The position numbers were made by a program, and so were the translations under genes. From positions 1 to 17,933 of the forward strand of contig CALBSU010000769.1 of the NCBI GenBank assembly GCA_937967285.1: 17,933 bases of DNA. The letters are read 5' to 3'. Source of the stretch: an uncultured Acidobacteriota bacterium (GTDB lineage: Bacteria > Acidobacteriota > Blastocatellia > RBC074). Position 1 is the first letter of the stretch. Each line of letters starts with the position of its first letter. Positions 1-10,549 of the stretch are shown in pieces. A model generated the notes under the pieces. The model was not told the origin of the DNA, did no database searches, and worked only from the letters and a program-made list of their open reading frames with translations.

Positions 1-33
1 AGGACTGAAAAGGGCTGGTAATCCGGCTTCGTT

Positions 34-61
34 TTGGCAAAATGAGGCAAGCGGATATACT
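34..61 (+). promoter_or_regulatory. sigma70-like promoter for the ChaN-like gene
   Basis: TTGGCA at 34-39 and TATACT at 56-61 are separated by 16 bases, each one or two mismatches from the housekeeping consensus. Transcription would begin near base 68, leaving a leader of about 90 bases before the start codon at 158. This is a visual match only; no start site is known. Confidence 0.5.
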
Positions 62-66
62 TACAC

Positions 67-116
67 CGCCTCGATGCGAGGCGCTCCGGAATATTAAGAC
101 GGGAGACGGATCCCGT
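67..116 (+). other. two hairpins in the leader of the ChaN-like gene
   Basis: CGCCTCG (67-73) pairs with CGAGGCG (77-83) across a 3-base loop, and ACGGGA (99-104) pairs with TCCCGT (111-116) across a 6-base loop. Neither is followed by a T run, so they are not standard intrinsic terminators. If the promoter at 34-61 is right, the first hairpin sits at the very 5' end of the transcript, where it could stabilise the mRNA. No known riboswitch was recognised. Confidence 0.4.
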
Positions 117-157
117 AATTCCGCGGAACTGAGAATGACTGGAGATGAATAAATAAG

Positions 158-1099
<942 letters not shown>

Positions 1100-1110
1100 T
1101 TCGGATCCCG

Positions 1111-2012
<902 letters not shown>

Positions 2013-2016
<4 letters not shown>

Positions 2017-5000
2017 CTGATTACGATCGTCACCGCATTGGCTTCGACGCCGTTGACGCTCAGGCGGATCTCGACGCTGCGCTCAGATCCCCCCGCCAGC
2101 GCGGGCGGGATGATCAGGTTGATCTGGTCGAGGCCGCTGAAACTGCCCTGGGCTCCGGCGTAAAGTACAGTCGCCGGAACGCCTCCGATCGTCACCTGGA
2201 CCGACTCAGCCACGCCATTTGAATCAAACGGATCGGAAGCCTGCGCGTTGCGGATTCCGGTGCCGTAGAGAACCAGGACATTCGGACTTCCATTAACGGT
2301 AACATCGAACGGCTGTTGCTGGTAGCTGATTCCATCCGTCGTGGCCTGCGCCACTGCATCGCCTCTGCCGCTGGCATTGGCTGTGAAGAGTGCTGGCGCG
2401 GCTGAGGCGATCGTCAGTTGCGCGACCGAATACAGGCCTGCCGGAGATTTGACGATCATCGTCGCCGGTCCGTTCGCGAGCAATTGCGGCACGGCGAAGT
2501 TGATCTGGTTCGGCGAGACGAAGAAGAGCGGCACGGGCAGCCCGTTGATCGTCGCCTCGGTCCCGGCGACAGAAAAAGGCAGCGGATTTGACCGGGCCGA
2601 TTCGGTCCTCACGGCCAGGTCCGTTCCGAAGAGCGCCGCGATGGAATTTGAAGCGAGCGGGCCGAACCTGAAGTCGGCCGCGTTGACGGCGGTGCTCGTG
2701 CCGGCGCTGACCACCCTCAGGACAACCGATTTGGTCTCGGTCAGATTGCCGTCGGTTGCGGTGAAATTGACAACCCACGCCCGACCCGTGTCCGCCCCGC
2801 CCGGAGTCCAGTTGACGGTCCCCAGTCCGCTGTTGTTGGTCAGGTTCGCATAATTGAAATTCGCGCCGTCCGGCAGCCCGGTTGCAGTGATGGTGACGGG
2901 AATCGAGGATCCGAGATCCTGAGCCGCGACACCGAAAGCCAGCGGGATGCCCGCTACCGCGATCTGTTCGCCCGCCGGGACGGTCAGGACCGGAGGCTGG
3001 TCCGGCGAGCCGGGCGCGATCTGAGTCAGCGACATGCTCTCGACCAGATCCGAGTTGATTGTCCCGCTAGTCGCCGGAATGGCCCCGGACATCGCATAGA
3101 CGGAACCGTCGAGGACGGCGCTCGTCAGCCTCGTTCGCGCGGTCGGCAGATCGAACGAACCGTCGAGGACGATCCATTTGTCCGCGGCGAAGTCGTAAGC
3201 CTCGATTTTCCTGAGCGGCGTTCCCGTCGACGGATCCTCGCCGCCGATCAGCAGCCAGTAGCTCCTGCCGTCAGCCCCCTGCGCAACGGCGCTCGTGTGA
3301 TACTGGCGAGCGATGCTGTGAGGGGCGAGTGAGGACCATTTGCCCGATGCGATGTCGAATGCTTCCGCGCTCAGCAGCCCTCCAGTTGTGCCGTTTCCGG
3401 CCGCAACATAGATCTTTCCGTTATGGATCACAGAATCGTGCGCGAATCGAGCCGTGGGCATAGACGGCAGCACGGTCCATTGCCCGGTTGCGATGTTGTA
3501 TACCTGGAAATCCGATACGGCCAGAGTGCCTTCGATGCCTCCTGTCTTGTAGATCAGTCCGGAGCTCTGATCGACCGAAAGGCCGTACAGGAAGAGAATC
3601 GACGGCGCGGGCGAGAGCGCCCTCCACGTGTTGGTCGCGACATCGTATTCCTGATGGGTGGAGGATATCTGAACCTGCTGATTGATTCCGCCCGGAATGT
3701 AGAACTTTCCGTTGTGGTATGCCGCCTTGGCGGCATTCAGGCCCGTGATCATCGGCGCCACGTCGCTGGTCGACCAGGTTTTGGTCGCCGGATCGTAACG
3801 CTGAACGGTGGAGATCGTAGTGGAACTGTTGCCGGTTGCGCGGCCGCCGAAGATGTAGATGTATTTTCCGTCGGTCCCGCCGGCAGGCCGCTGGACTGAG
3901 AGCGTGGAATCGATCTGCGACATCCAGCGCTTGCCGATCGTGATGTCGGAAGCGGACTCGACGACCGTCTGAGCGCCCTCGTCGTCCGTCACAGTCAGTT
4001 GGATCCTGTATTGATCGGATTGTTCGATATTCGCGGGAATATTCCAGTTGAACGATCTGGCGCTGCCCTCCAGGAACTCCGCGATCGCCGTGGTTTCCGC
4101 CGCTCCGTTCTTTTTCAGCGCGAGCTTCTGTTTTACGATCGCTCGATTGTCGGATGCGTTCCAGAGGATCGTCCGCGTCGAACCGGCGAAGAGTATCTCG
4201 CCGCCGTTGAGAGTGAGCAGTTGCCCCGAAGGCGGAGTCGGATCGACATAGGTGAACCCTCCGTTCAGGGCAGCTTCAAGTCCTGTCCCGTTGCTGACTG
4301 TGAGATTGACAGGTCCGGTCGACCCGGTGGCTGGCGCCGTCGCGGCGATCAGGAAAGGACTGATGAATGTGACTGCCGCCGTCTGCGCGCCGAACCTGAC
4401 CGTAGTCTCGGGCGTGAATCCGTTGCCGTTGACCGTAACGATCGTACCTCCGGATCTGGAACCCGTCGTCGGATACAGGCTCAGAATCTGCGGCGTCGGA
4501 GCCTGTGAGCCATTAATATGATATGTGAAGGCCGGGAACAGGTTCGCCGTCCCGTTTCTGGTCGTGACGGTCACGCCGACCGTGCCTGCGCCATGGGCGG
4601 GCGTTTTGACGCGGACCGTCGAGCTGTTGACGATCTGCAGCCCGGTGCCCGCCTGACCGTCGAAAAAGACCTTCAGATCGGATTCCTCGGTGAAGTTGAT
4701 GCCGCTGATGGTGACGCTGGTTCCGCCCTCGGGAGGCCCGAAGGCCGGGCTGAGCGACAGGATGACAGGTGCCAGGGCGTCTGGCGGAGGAACGATCGAC
4801 CCGTCGCCGGATCTGACTATCACTCTGATGTCGTCGATGTGCCAGCCGTCGAAATTGAGGTTCTCGTCACTCTTTATTCTGAATCTGATTCTGGCGCGGG
4901 ACCTGCCGTTCAGGGCATCGATCCTGACCGAATCGCGGACGAATGAAGCCTGAATTCCGTTGAATGCGGCGATCCTCGTCCAGTTGTCGCCGTCGTCGGT

Positions 5001-7784
5001 GGAAAACTCGACCAGCCCGTAATCGAAGCCGGATTCGAAGGCGAAGCTGTGCGTGAACTGAAGCGTCACGCCGTCTGCGTTGCTGAGGTCGAGAAGAGGC
5101 GAGACCAGCGAAGTATCCTGCCGGTCGGCATAATTGCCGGCGGGGCTGTCAGTCCAGGACCTTTTCCCGGATGAAGACTTCTGTTCGGTGATTGCCCAGC
5201 TGTTGACGGGAGTGCCGGTGGCGCTCCAGCCTCTGTTGCCCGATTCGACATCGTCATCGAAGATAGAATTCTCGCCGCCGGCCGCCGCCTCGGCCGTCAC
5301 CTGAACGGAAGTTCCCGCGCCGTTGTTCGCGTCGATGTACCTGACCAGAATCCGGTCCTGAAGCCTGAACGAACCCTGCAGTTTGCCGTCCCCCGGGATC
5401 GCCGGGCCGGATGTCAGTTGTATGCCGGCCAGATAGTTGCTGGCGTACACCGCGTCGGGCGTGAGCGTCAGCATCTCGACATCATTGGTCGCGCTGCTTG
5501 TGACCTCGACCTTGATCGGTCCCGTCGCATTGCGGTCGCCGACCGCGATATCGACGGTCTCTCCGTTGAGGTAGATCTTCCGTCCCAGGCTGACAATGCC
5601 CAGATCGCTGCAGAATGCAGGCAGGTCGAACGATTCGATCGGGTTGCCGTCGTTGGTGCCCAGCGTCGAGGCGGAGTAGCCCATGCCGTGCTTGCTGAAC
5701 GCCTTCCAGATACTGCATTGATTTGAACCGTTGTTGTTGACCTTGTCCGCCAGCAGGATGGCGTCCCTCGCGTCGAGGAAGCTCGGAGCCGTGGGTGCCA
5801 GCTTGAGGCCGTCGACCACCAGCTGGATGCTCTGCCGGTGACCTTCCTGCCAGCCGGACCCGCCGATCAGCTCGGCACGCATCTCCAACAGCGTGTTGCA
5901 CCAGATCTCGCCGACCGGATGGACCGCTGTGTTGATCGAGATGTCGCCGTAATTGAGCGGATAGACCTGCTTGCTGGTGCTGTAGGGATATCGCCTGATT
6001 CCGCGTGTGAAATTGCTGACAGCGTACTGTCCGACGGCATAATTGCCCTTCAGGTCGTCGCTCTCCTCCCGCAGCAGCGCCAGGCCGAAATAGTCAGACC
6101 ATCCTTCACCCATTCCACGGCCCTGAAGTCCCGTCAGCCCCGTCCCGTTGCCGACCAGCCGGGTGCTCAGGCCGTGCGTCAGTTCATGAATGATGATCCC
6201 CTGATCCAGGTCCCCGTCAAGCTGAGGACTGCCCGACCAGAGATACATCTGAATCCTCGCCGTCGTCCCGTCGCGCGATCCCGAGTAATTGGCATTGTTC
6301 GTCCCGCTGCCGTCCTGCGCTTCGGCCCGGATGGGATCGTTTCCGAGACCGCCCAGATTGAAGTTGTTGCTCTGGAAATTCCCGGCCGACTCGGTGAAAC
6401 CGAAATGATAGAGAATATCGTGATACCGGTTCACCCAGTAGAAGAGGTTGACCTGGGCGGCATTCTGATTGTCCTGCGTCGTCGGAGCCTGGCTCAGATC
6501 GAGAGGAAACGTGAAGTTGCCGTCGGCGGCCGTCAGTCGCGGAGAATCCGGAGTGTTGTCCGCGTTGCGGTCGAGATAGGTATCGGTGTTGTTCGACGTC
6601 AGGCCGGTCTTCGGCTGTCCGTTCCACCAGTCATAGTGGGGATCGCTCTGCGGATAGATCGTTGCTCCCAGAAACTGCGTCGGCACGAATGGAACGTCAA
6701 CCCGGTCGACGACGGGCGGGGAATTGCTGGTGACCGGCAGGTTCGGCCGCGGACTCTCACGGGTGAAGACGGGACCGTGCGGCGAATTGCTCTGCCCCTG
6801 AATCATCGTCGCGACGGTCGTCTCGAAGGCCCTTGCCGGGCCGTAAGCCGCCGGCGCCGAGTGATCATCGAAACAGTACCAGGTCAGGTTGTAGCGGTAG
6901 AGAAGAGATCCGGTTTCGGCGTCGATCAGCAGCAGCCAGGCATCTGGCGAATCGTTCATCCGAAGCGTCATCTCCCACGCCCGGCGAAGCGTTCCTCCGG
7001 CGAGAGGAAAATAAACCAGTCGAATCTCCGGGTCCTCGGCGAATGTCCCCACTGATGCTCGGAACCTCTGTTTCTGCTGGCGGCCTGCGGCGGCGGTGAC
7101 CGGCGCGAGAGGCCCACGGAGATCGCGACCGACTTTTCCTGCGCCGATCCTGACGGCCTCTTCAGCCGCGATCTTCGCCCCTCCTGACGGTTGAGCTGCC
7201 CCGGCGAAGAGCTCGCCGTCGGCCGAGATGACCGCTCCCGTGCCGGAGACGTGGATCGCATACTCTCCCTGAAATATGTCGATTCCGTCGATCCTCTGTT
7301 GAAAGCGGACGTGCGTCAGACCGTTGTGCGCCGTCCTGTCATAACCGGCAATGACAAGTCCGCTGATCTCCGAGTCGTCGAGCCGGAAGAGGTCGCGGTT
7401 CTCGCGCAGAAAACCGCGCGCGATCAGATCCGGACGCCCGGCGGACGGTTCGCTCAGTCCCCGGGCTATGTTGGACAGCCTGCTCGGACCCTGGCTCAGA
7501 GTGCTCCAACGAACCGTCGTCCCGGGGCGCTCCCTGAAAAGACGCGCGCCGCGGCCGTCGAAACTGACGCTTCTTTCGCGCCTGACGGCAATGCGATCGG
7601 CCCGTTCGAGCGATCGTTCGACATCGGCGCGAATATCGAAATCGGCGAACTGATCCCGCTGAGGCCGAACGGTCCGCTCATCTCCGGATGAGACGGGGTC
7701 CTGCGCCGCCATGAAGCGGTTAGTCGCGGTTGAAACTGAAAATGCCAGCAGCAGAGTGATCGAAAAAAAGAGCAGATTCTTCAT
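2013..7784 (-). CDS. secreted M36 (fungalysin) metalloprotease with TIG, Ig-like and Kelch domains
   Basis: A 1923-residue multidomain extracellular protease. Domains in order: signal peptide (about 1-20); propeptide with FTP and PepSY-like regions (about 90-300); M36 peptidase with zinc motif HELTH at 533-537 and third-ligand motif GEGWSDY at 559-565; a linker beta domain (730-835); an immune-inhibitor-A-like jelly roll with VESGNRGW and FDGWHIDDI (845-992); two IPT/TIG domains (1005-1088, 1097-1180); an Ig-like domain (1185-1284); six Kelch repeats (about 1290-1586), each ending in a YD/YN/FD-xx-xxxW type strand; a second Ig-like domain (1598-1692); and a Solibacter-type C-terminal domain (1700-1923) with the typical LFGTDLA and FVSPNQINFAVP motifs. 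The zinc site is intact, so it should be active after propeptide removal. Fungal M36 enzymes lack most of this tail, which probably binds surfaces or polymers. The start fits the signal peptide but has no clear ribosome binding site. Confidence 0.93.
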
Positions 7785-7941
7785 TTTATACGTCGGGATA
7801 CATCAGCCGGGCCGGTAGCAGTCGGACGGAATTATGTCTGCGTCATGCCGGACTTATTATCTGAAACACATATTTATCTTCACGGCGGATCCTGATGGGA
7901 GTTCGCGCCGCAGGCCTGCATCTGTCCGCGAAGTTACGGAA

Positions 7942-7952
7942 ATTATATAGCA
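7942..7952 (-). promoter_or_regulatory. possible extended -10 promoter for the M36 protease gene
   Basis: On the minus strand the bases TGCTATATAAT read from 7952 to 7942, giving an extended -10 (TG-n-TATATA) or a perfect TATAAT. No convincing -35 box lies upstream (TCTCAA at the right distance is poor). It would give a leader of about 150 bases for the protease-YihY pair. The rest of the 218-base gap between carH and the protease shows no other clear signal and no evident terminator for carH. Confidence 0.35.
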
Positions 7953-8002
7953 GGCCCAAGGCGGTTGAGAAAAGATTTCGAATGGATCTCCGGCGGGAGG
8001 GA

Positions 8003-8947
8003 TCAGCGCTTCAGCCTGTCGTCCAGGTCATCGAGGTCGCGAACGATGATCATGTTTGCTTTTTCCGCGATGTCCCGGTGCTGCTGGGATTCATGGCCGC
8101 CCAGCCAGACTCGGGTGTAGGACGGCACGCCTTCGGCGATCTGAAGCAGTTCCTGTCTGGTATTGGGATTCTGCGAGTTGATCAGGCTCAGCGCAAGAAC
8201 CCGAGCCTTGACGATTCGCGTCGCCCGAACGATCTCGGCCGCAGGCAGATCGGTTCCCAGATAGATCACCTTCCACCCGCGTGTGGCTGCCAGCAGCGCG
8301 CTGATCAGGATGCCGAACTCATGTCTTTCTCCGCTTGTCGTCGCAAGGATTATCGGCTCGGACCCCTCGTCGGGCGGGTAGAGTCGGAACATGGAGCTGA
8401 GGAGGTTGCGGATCAGGTTCGTCGCTAAATGTTCGTGCGCGATGCCGATGTCCCTGTGCGCCCACCGGTCGCCGATCTCTATCAGCAGCGGGACAACGAT
8501 ATTCTTGACGATGACGCGAGGCGGATAGAGCGTCGCCGCCCGGCTGATCTCCTCGTCGGCGGTCAGAGCATCCAGCCTGGCTATCGCATCCAGGAATCGA
8601 ACCCGAGTGACTTCGTAAGGATCCGCCACATCATCGGAGACGGCGAAAATGGTCCGCCCTCTCGGAGAAAGGCCGTCCAGCTCCGTCTCCGGCAACTTGG
8701 CTACCTGTCCGATCGCATGCCCCTGTTCGACCGCCTGCCTGAGCTTTCTCAGCCGCGCGATGTCGGCATCCGAATACAGCCTGGATCCGCCCTCGCTTCT
8801 CTGCGGCTTAATGGCTCCGTATCTCCGCTCCCAGACTCTCACGACATCCGCCGATAAACCGGTCAGCCTGCTGACTGTTCCGATCCTGTACTTGGGAGTG
8901 CTCGATACCCCCGTCAAACTTATCTCCGTTGTCTCCTGTTCTTCCAT
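8003..8947 (-). CDS. carH: CarH-type B12-dependent light-sensing MerR repressor
   Basis: A 314-residue regulator with a MerR-type winged helix (about 19-70, with WERRYGAIKPQR and GGSRLYSDADI), a four-helix cobalamin-cap domain (about 105-190) and a Rossmann B12-binding domain (about 197-310). Family knowledge: CarH binds DNA as an adenosylcobalamin-loaded tetramer in the dark, and light breaks the Co-C bond and releases the operator. The residues described for Thermus CarH are present at matching spacing: W162, then E172-H173 nine residues on, and the lower-ligand motif E-x-H-x-x-G (E207-G212, H209). This separates it from CarA-like paralogues that do without B12. It is divergent from the photolyase/carotenoid genes, its expected targets. 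The MerR-B12 call is near certain; light sensing is a strong inference from residues plus context. AGGA sits only one base from the ATG. Confidence 0.93.
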   Translation of the reverse strand: MEEQETTEISLTGVSSTPKYRIGTVSRLTGLSADVVRVWERRYGAIKPQRSEGGSRLYSDADIARLRKLRQAVEQGHAIGQVAKLPETELDGLSPRGRTIFAVSDDVADPYEVTRVRFLDAIARLDALTADEEISRAATLYPPRVIVKNIVVPLLIEIGDRWAHRDIGIAHEHLATNLIRNLLSSMFRLYPPDEGSEPIILATTSGERHEFGILISALLAATRGWKVIYLGTDLPAAEIVRATRIVKARVLALSLINSQNPNTRQELLQIAEGVPSYTRVWLGGHESQQHRDIAEKANMIIVRDLDDLDDRLKR

Positions 8948-8954
8948 GTCCTAT

Positions 8955-8984
8955 TTTTAATATGTCAATTAATCTGTTGTCAAT
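8955..8984 (-). promoter_or_regulatory. carH promoter with two TTGACA direct repeats (candidate CarH operator)
   Basis: On the minus strand ATTGACA occurs twice, at 8984-8978 and 8969-8963, 15 bases apart. The first TTGACA is a consensus -35 box, with TTAAAA (8960-8955, 17-base spacer) or TATTAA (8962-8957, 15-base spacer) as -10. The second copy lies inside the spacer, where a bound repressor would block polymerase. A degenerate copy, ATTGTTC, lies 16 bases upstream (9000-8994). Transcription would start within a few bases of the ATG at 8947, so the message may be leaderless or nearly so. Operator function is inferred. Confidence 0.45.
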
Positions 8985-9016
8985 ATAAAATCTGAACAAT
9001 AAGTAGTAAATTTGTG

Positions 9017-9060
9017 CCTTGTCCGGATTTTGTTTCGGTTTCAACAAGGTAATGTATAAG
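9017..9060 (+). promoter_or_regulatory. inverted repeat and possible -10 box upstream of the light-response operon
   Basis: CCTTGT (9017-9022) and ACAAGG (9044-9049) form a 6-bp inverted repeat with 21 bases between. TGTATAAG follows, with TATAAG at 9055-9060 as a possible -10; -35 candidates such as TTGTTT (9030-9035) are poorly spaced. The repeat would overlap the -35 region, so it could be an operator. TATAGA at 9105-9110 is a second weak -10 candidate. The true operon promoter is not clear, and an ECF-type promoter is possible. Confidence 0.25.
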
Positions 9061-9132
9061 AAATCGTGATTATTTTGGTAAAATCCAGGACAATAATCGT
9101 CGGGTATAGAGAGGTCAGAAGGGAGAGTTGGA

Positions 9133-10032
9133 ATGAGAATACTGATGACAGGCGCGACGGGGTTGATCGGACAGAAACTTTCCCGCGAACTCCGCGCAGA
9201 GGGCCACGAAACCGTAATACTGACGCGTCGGCCGGAACGAGTGAATAAAGAGCCCGGTGTGATCGTGCACGGCTGGAATCCGGCCGGCGAGACGCCACCG
9301 GCAGAGGCCTGGGAAGGCGTTGAGGCGGTGGTTCACCTGGCCGGTGAGCCGGTCGCGGCCGGACGCTGGACCGAGGAGCAAAAGATACGCATTCGCGACT
9401 CGCGCGTGACAGGCACGCGATATTTAGTTGATGGAATGAAAAGGCTTACGGTACCGCCCCGCGTCTTCGTCAGCGCCTCGGCGGTAGGTTATTACGGCGA
9501 TCGTGGAAACGAACCGCTCATTGAAAATTCCGATCCCGGAACGGGTTTCCTGAGCAGGATCTGTCTGGAGTGGGAGAGGGAGGCTGAGAAGGCCGCGAGT
9601 TCACAGACGAGGGTCTGTCTGATTCGCATCGGAGTCGTGCTGAGCAGGGAAGGCGGAGCGATCGAAAAGATGCTCCTCCCGTTCAAGCTCGGTCTCGGCG
9701 GTCAGCTCGGCGACGGCAAACAATGGTTTCCGTGGATTCACCTCGACGACATAGTCGGACTGATCCGGCACGCCATCTTCAATCAGCAGGTGAGCGGACC
9801 GCTCAACGGCGCTGCTCCGGGAATCGTGACGAACGCGGAGTTCACAAGGCAGTTCGCCGCATCGCTCAACCGGCCGGTCTTTCTTCCGGTGCCGGCGTTC
9901 GCTCTGCGGTTGCTGCTCGGGGAGATGGCAATGGTCGTCCTGTCGAGCCAGAAGGTGGTCCCCGGGGCGGCGCTCGAAACCGGTTACAATTTCAAATATC
10001 CTGAATTAAAGGACGCACTTAGATCATTATGA
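9133..10032 (+). CDS. TIGR01777 family NAD(P)-binding epimerase-like protein (SDR)
   Basis: A 299-residue extended short-chain dehydrogenase/reductase of the TIGR01777 group (E. coli YfcH and human SDR39U1 relatives). The dinucleotide-binding motif GATGLIG is at 7-13, followed by the characteristic VVHLAGEPVAAGRW segment, SASAVGYYGDRG carrying the family tyrosine region, and the substrate-side QWFPWIHLDDIVGLI motif. The C-terminus VVPGAALETGYNFKYPELKDAL is also family-typical. Substrate and reaction are unknown for the family. AGGGAGAG (9120-9127) gives a good ribosome binding site five bases before the ATG. It is the first gene of the plus-strand run divergent from carH, and its stop overlaps the next start as ATGA, so the SDR and SRPBCC proteins are probably made together. 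Members often neighbour photolyase genes, which suggests a light- or redox-stress role. Confidence 0.88.
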   Translation: MRILMTGATGLIGQKLSRELRAEGHETVILTRRPERVNKEPGVIVHGWNPAGETPPAEAWEGVEAVVHLAGEPVAAGRWTEEQKIRIRDSRVTGTRYLVDGMKRLTVPPRVFVSASAVGYYGDRGNEPLIENSDPGTGFLSRICLEWEREAEKAASSQTRVCLIRIGVVLSREGGAIEKMLLPFKLGLGGQLGDGKQWFPWIHLDDIVGLIRHAIFNQQVSGPLNGAAPGIVTNAEFTRQFAASLNRPVFLPVPAFALRLLLGEMAMVVLSSQKVVPGAALETGYNFKYPELKDALRSL

Positions 10033-10547
10033 AGACCTATTTGCTCGAAAGGGAACAGCTCATTTCGCTTCCCATTGAGGAGACATTCGACTTTTTCAGC
10101 GACGCTTACAATCTCGAGAAGATTACGCCGGGATTTCTGAATTTCAGGATTCTGACGCCCGCGCCGATCCGGATGGAGGCCGGCACGCTGATCGAATACA
10201 GGCTCTCGCTCTTCGGCATCCCGTTCAAATGGCGGACTCTGATCGAGGAGTGGGATGTCAACCGGAAATTCGTCGACACGCAGATCAAGGGGCCCTATGC
10301 GCTCTGGCATCACACCCACACCTTCGAGTCGCACGGTCCGCGCAGAACGCTGATGCGCGATGTCGTCAGATACCGGATACCTTTCGGGCCGCTCGGAAGG
10401 CTGGCGCACTGGCTTTTCGTCGAGAAAATGCTCGGCATGATCTTCGACTACCGCTATCGTGAAACCGACCGGCTGTTGAACGGCGGCGCGGGAATAGTCG
10501 AAAACGGAACGCCGGAGCTGGCAGGCGCGGCCGTTTCGGGAGATTGA
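10029..10547 (+). CDS. SRPBCC (START-like) ligand-binding family protein
   Basis: A 172-residue single-domain protein of the SRPBCC/Bet v 1-like superfamily, which forms a deep hydrophobic cavity for lipids or polyketides. The N-terminal strand and the LPIEETFDFFSDAYNLEKITP segment (18-38) with PGFLNFRIL are the usual opening, followed by beta strands with a GPYALWHHTHTFESHG turn and a C-terminal amphipathic helix with IFDYRYRETDRLL. No catalytic residues can be assigned. The ATG lies within the stop of the SDR gene, and its own TGA is two bases before the probable photolyase start, so all three are almost certainly one transcript. The ligand is unknown; a carotenoid, quinone or other isoprenoid is possible, but that is a guess from the neighbourhood. 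Confidence 0.82.
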   Translation: MKTYLLEREQLISLPIEETFDFFSDAYNLEKITPGFLNFRILTPAPIRMEAGTLIEYRLSLFGIPFKWRTLIEEWDVNRKFVDTQIKGPYALWHHTHTFESHGPRRTLMRDVVRYRIPFGPLGRLAHWLFVEKMLGMIFDYRYRETDRLLNGGAGIVENGTPELAGAAVSGD

Positions 10548-10549
10548 TT

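Noticed and set aside
5838..7055. 405-codon open frame antisense to the M36 protease
   Set aside because: It lies wholly opposite a clearly real coding region with an intact zinc site; composition is Arg-rich and shows no domain, as expected for the antisense of GC-rich DNA.
7895..8428. 177-codon plus-strand frame at the carH end
   Set aside because: Most of it is antisense to the CarH B12-binding domain and it has no family features.
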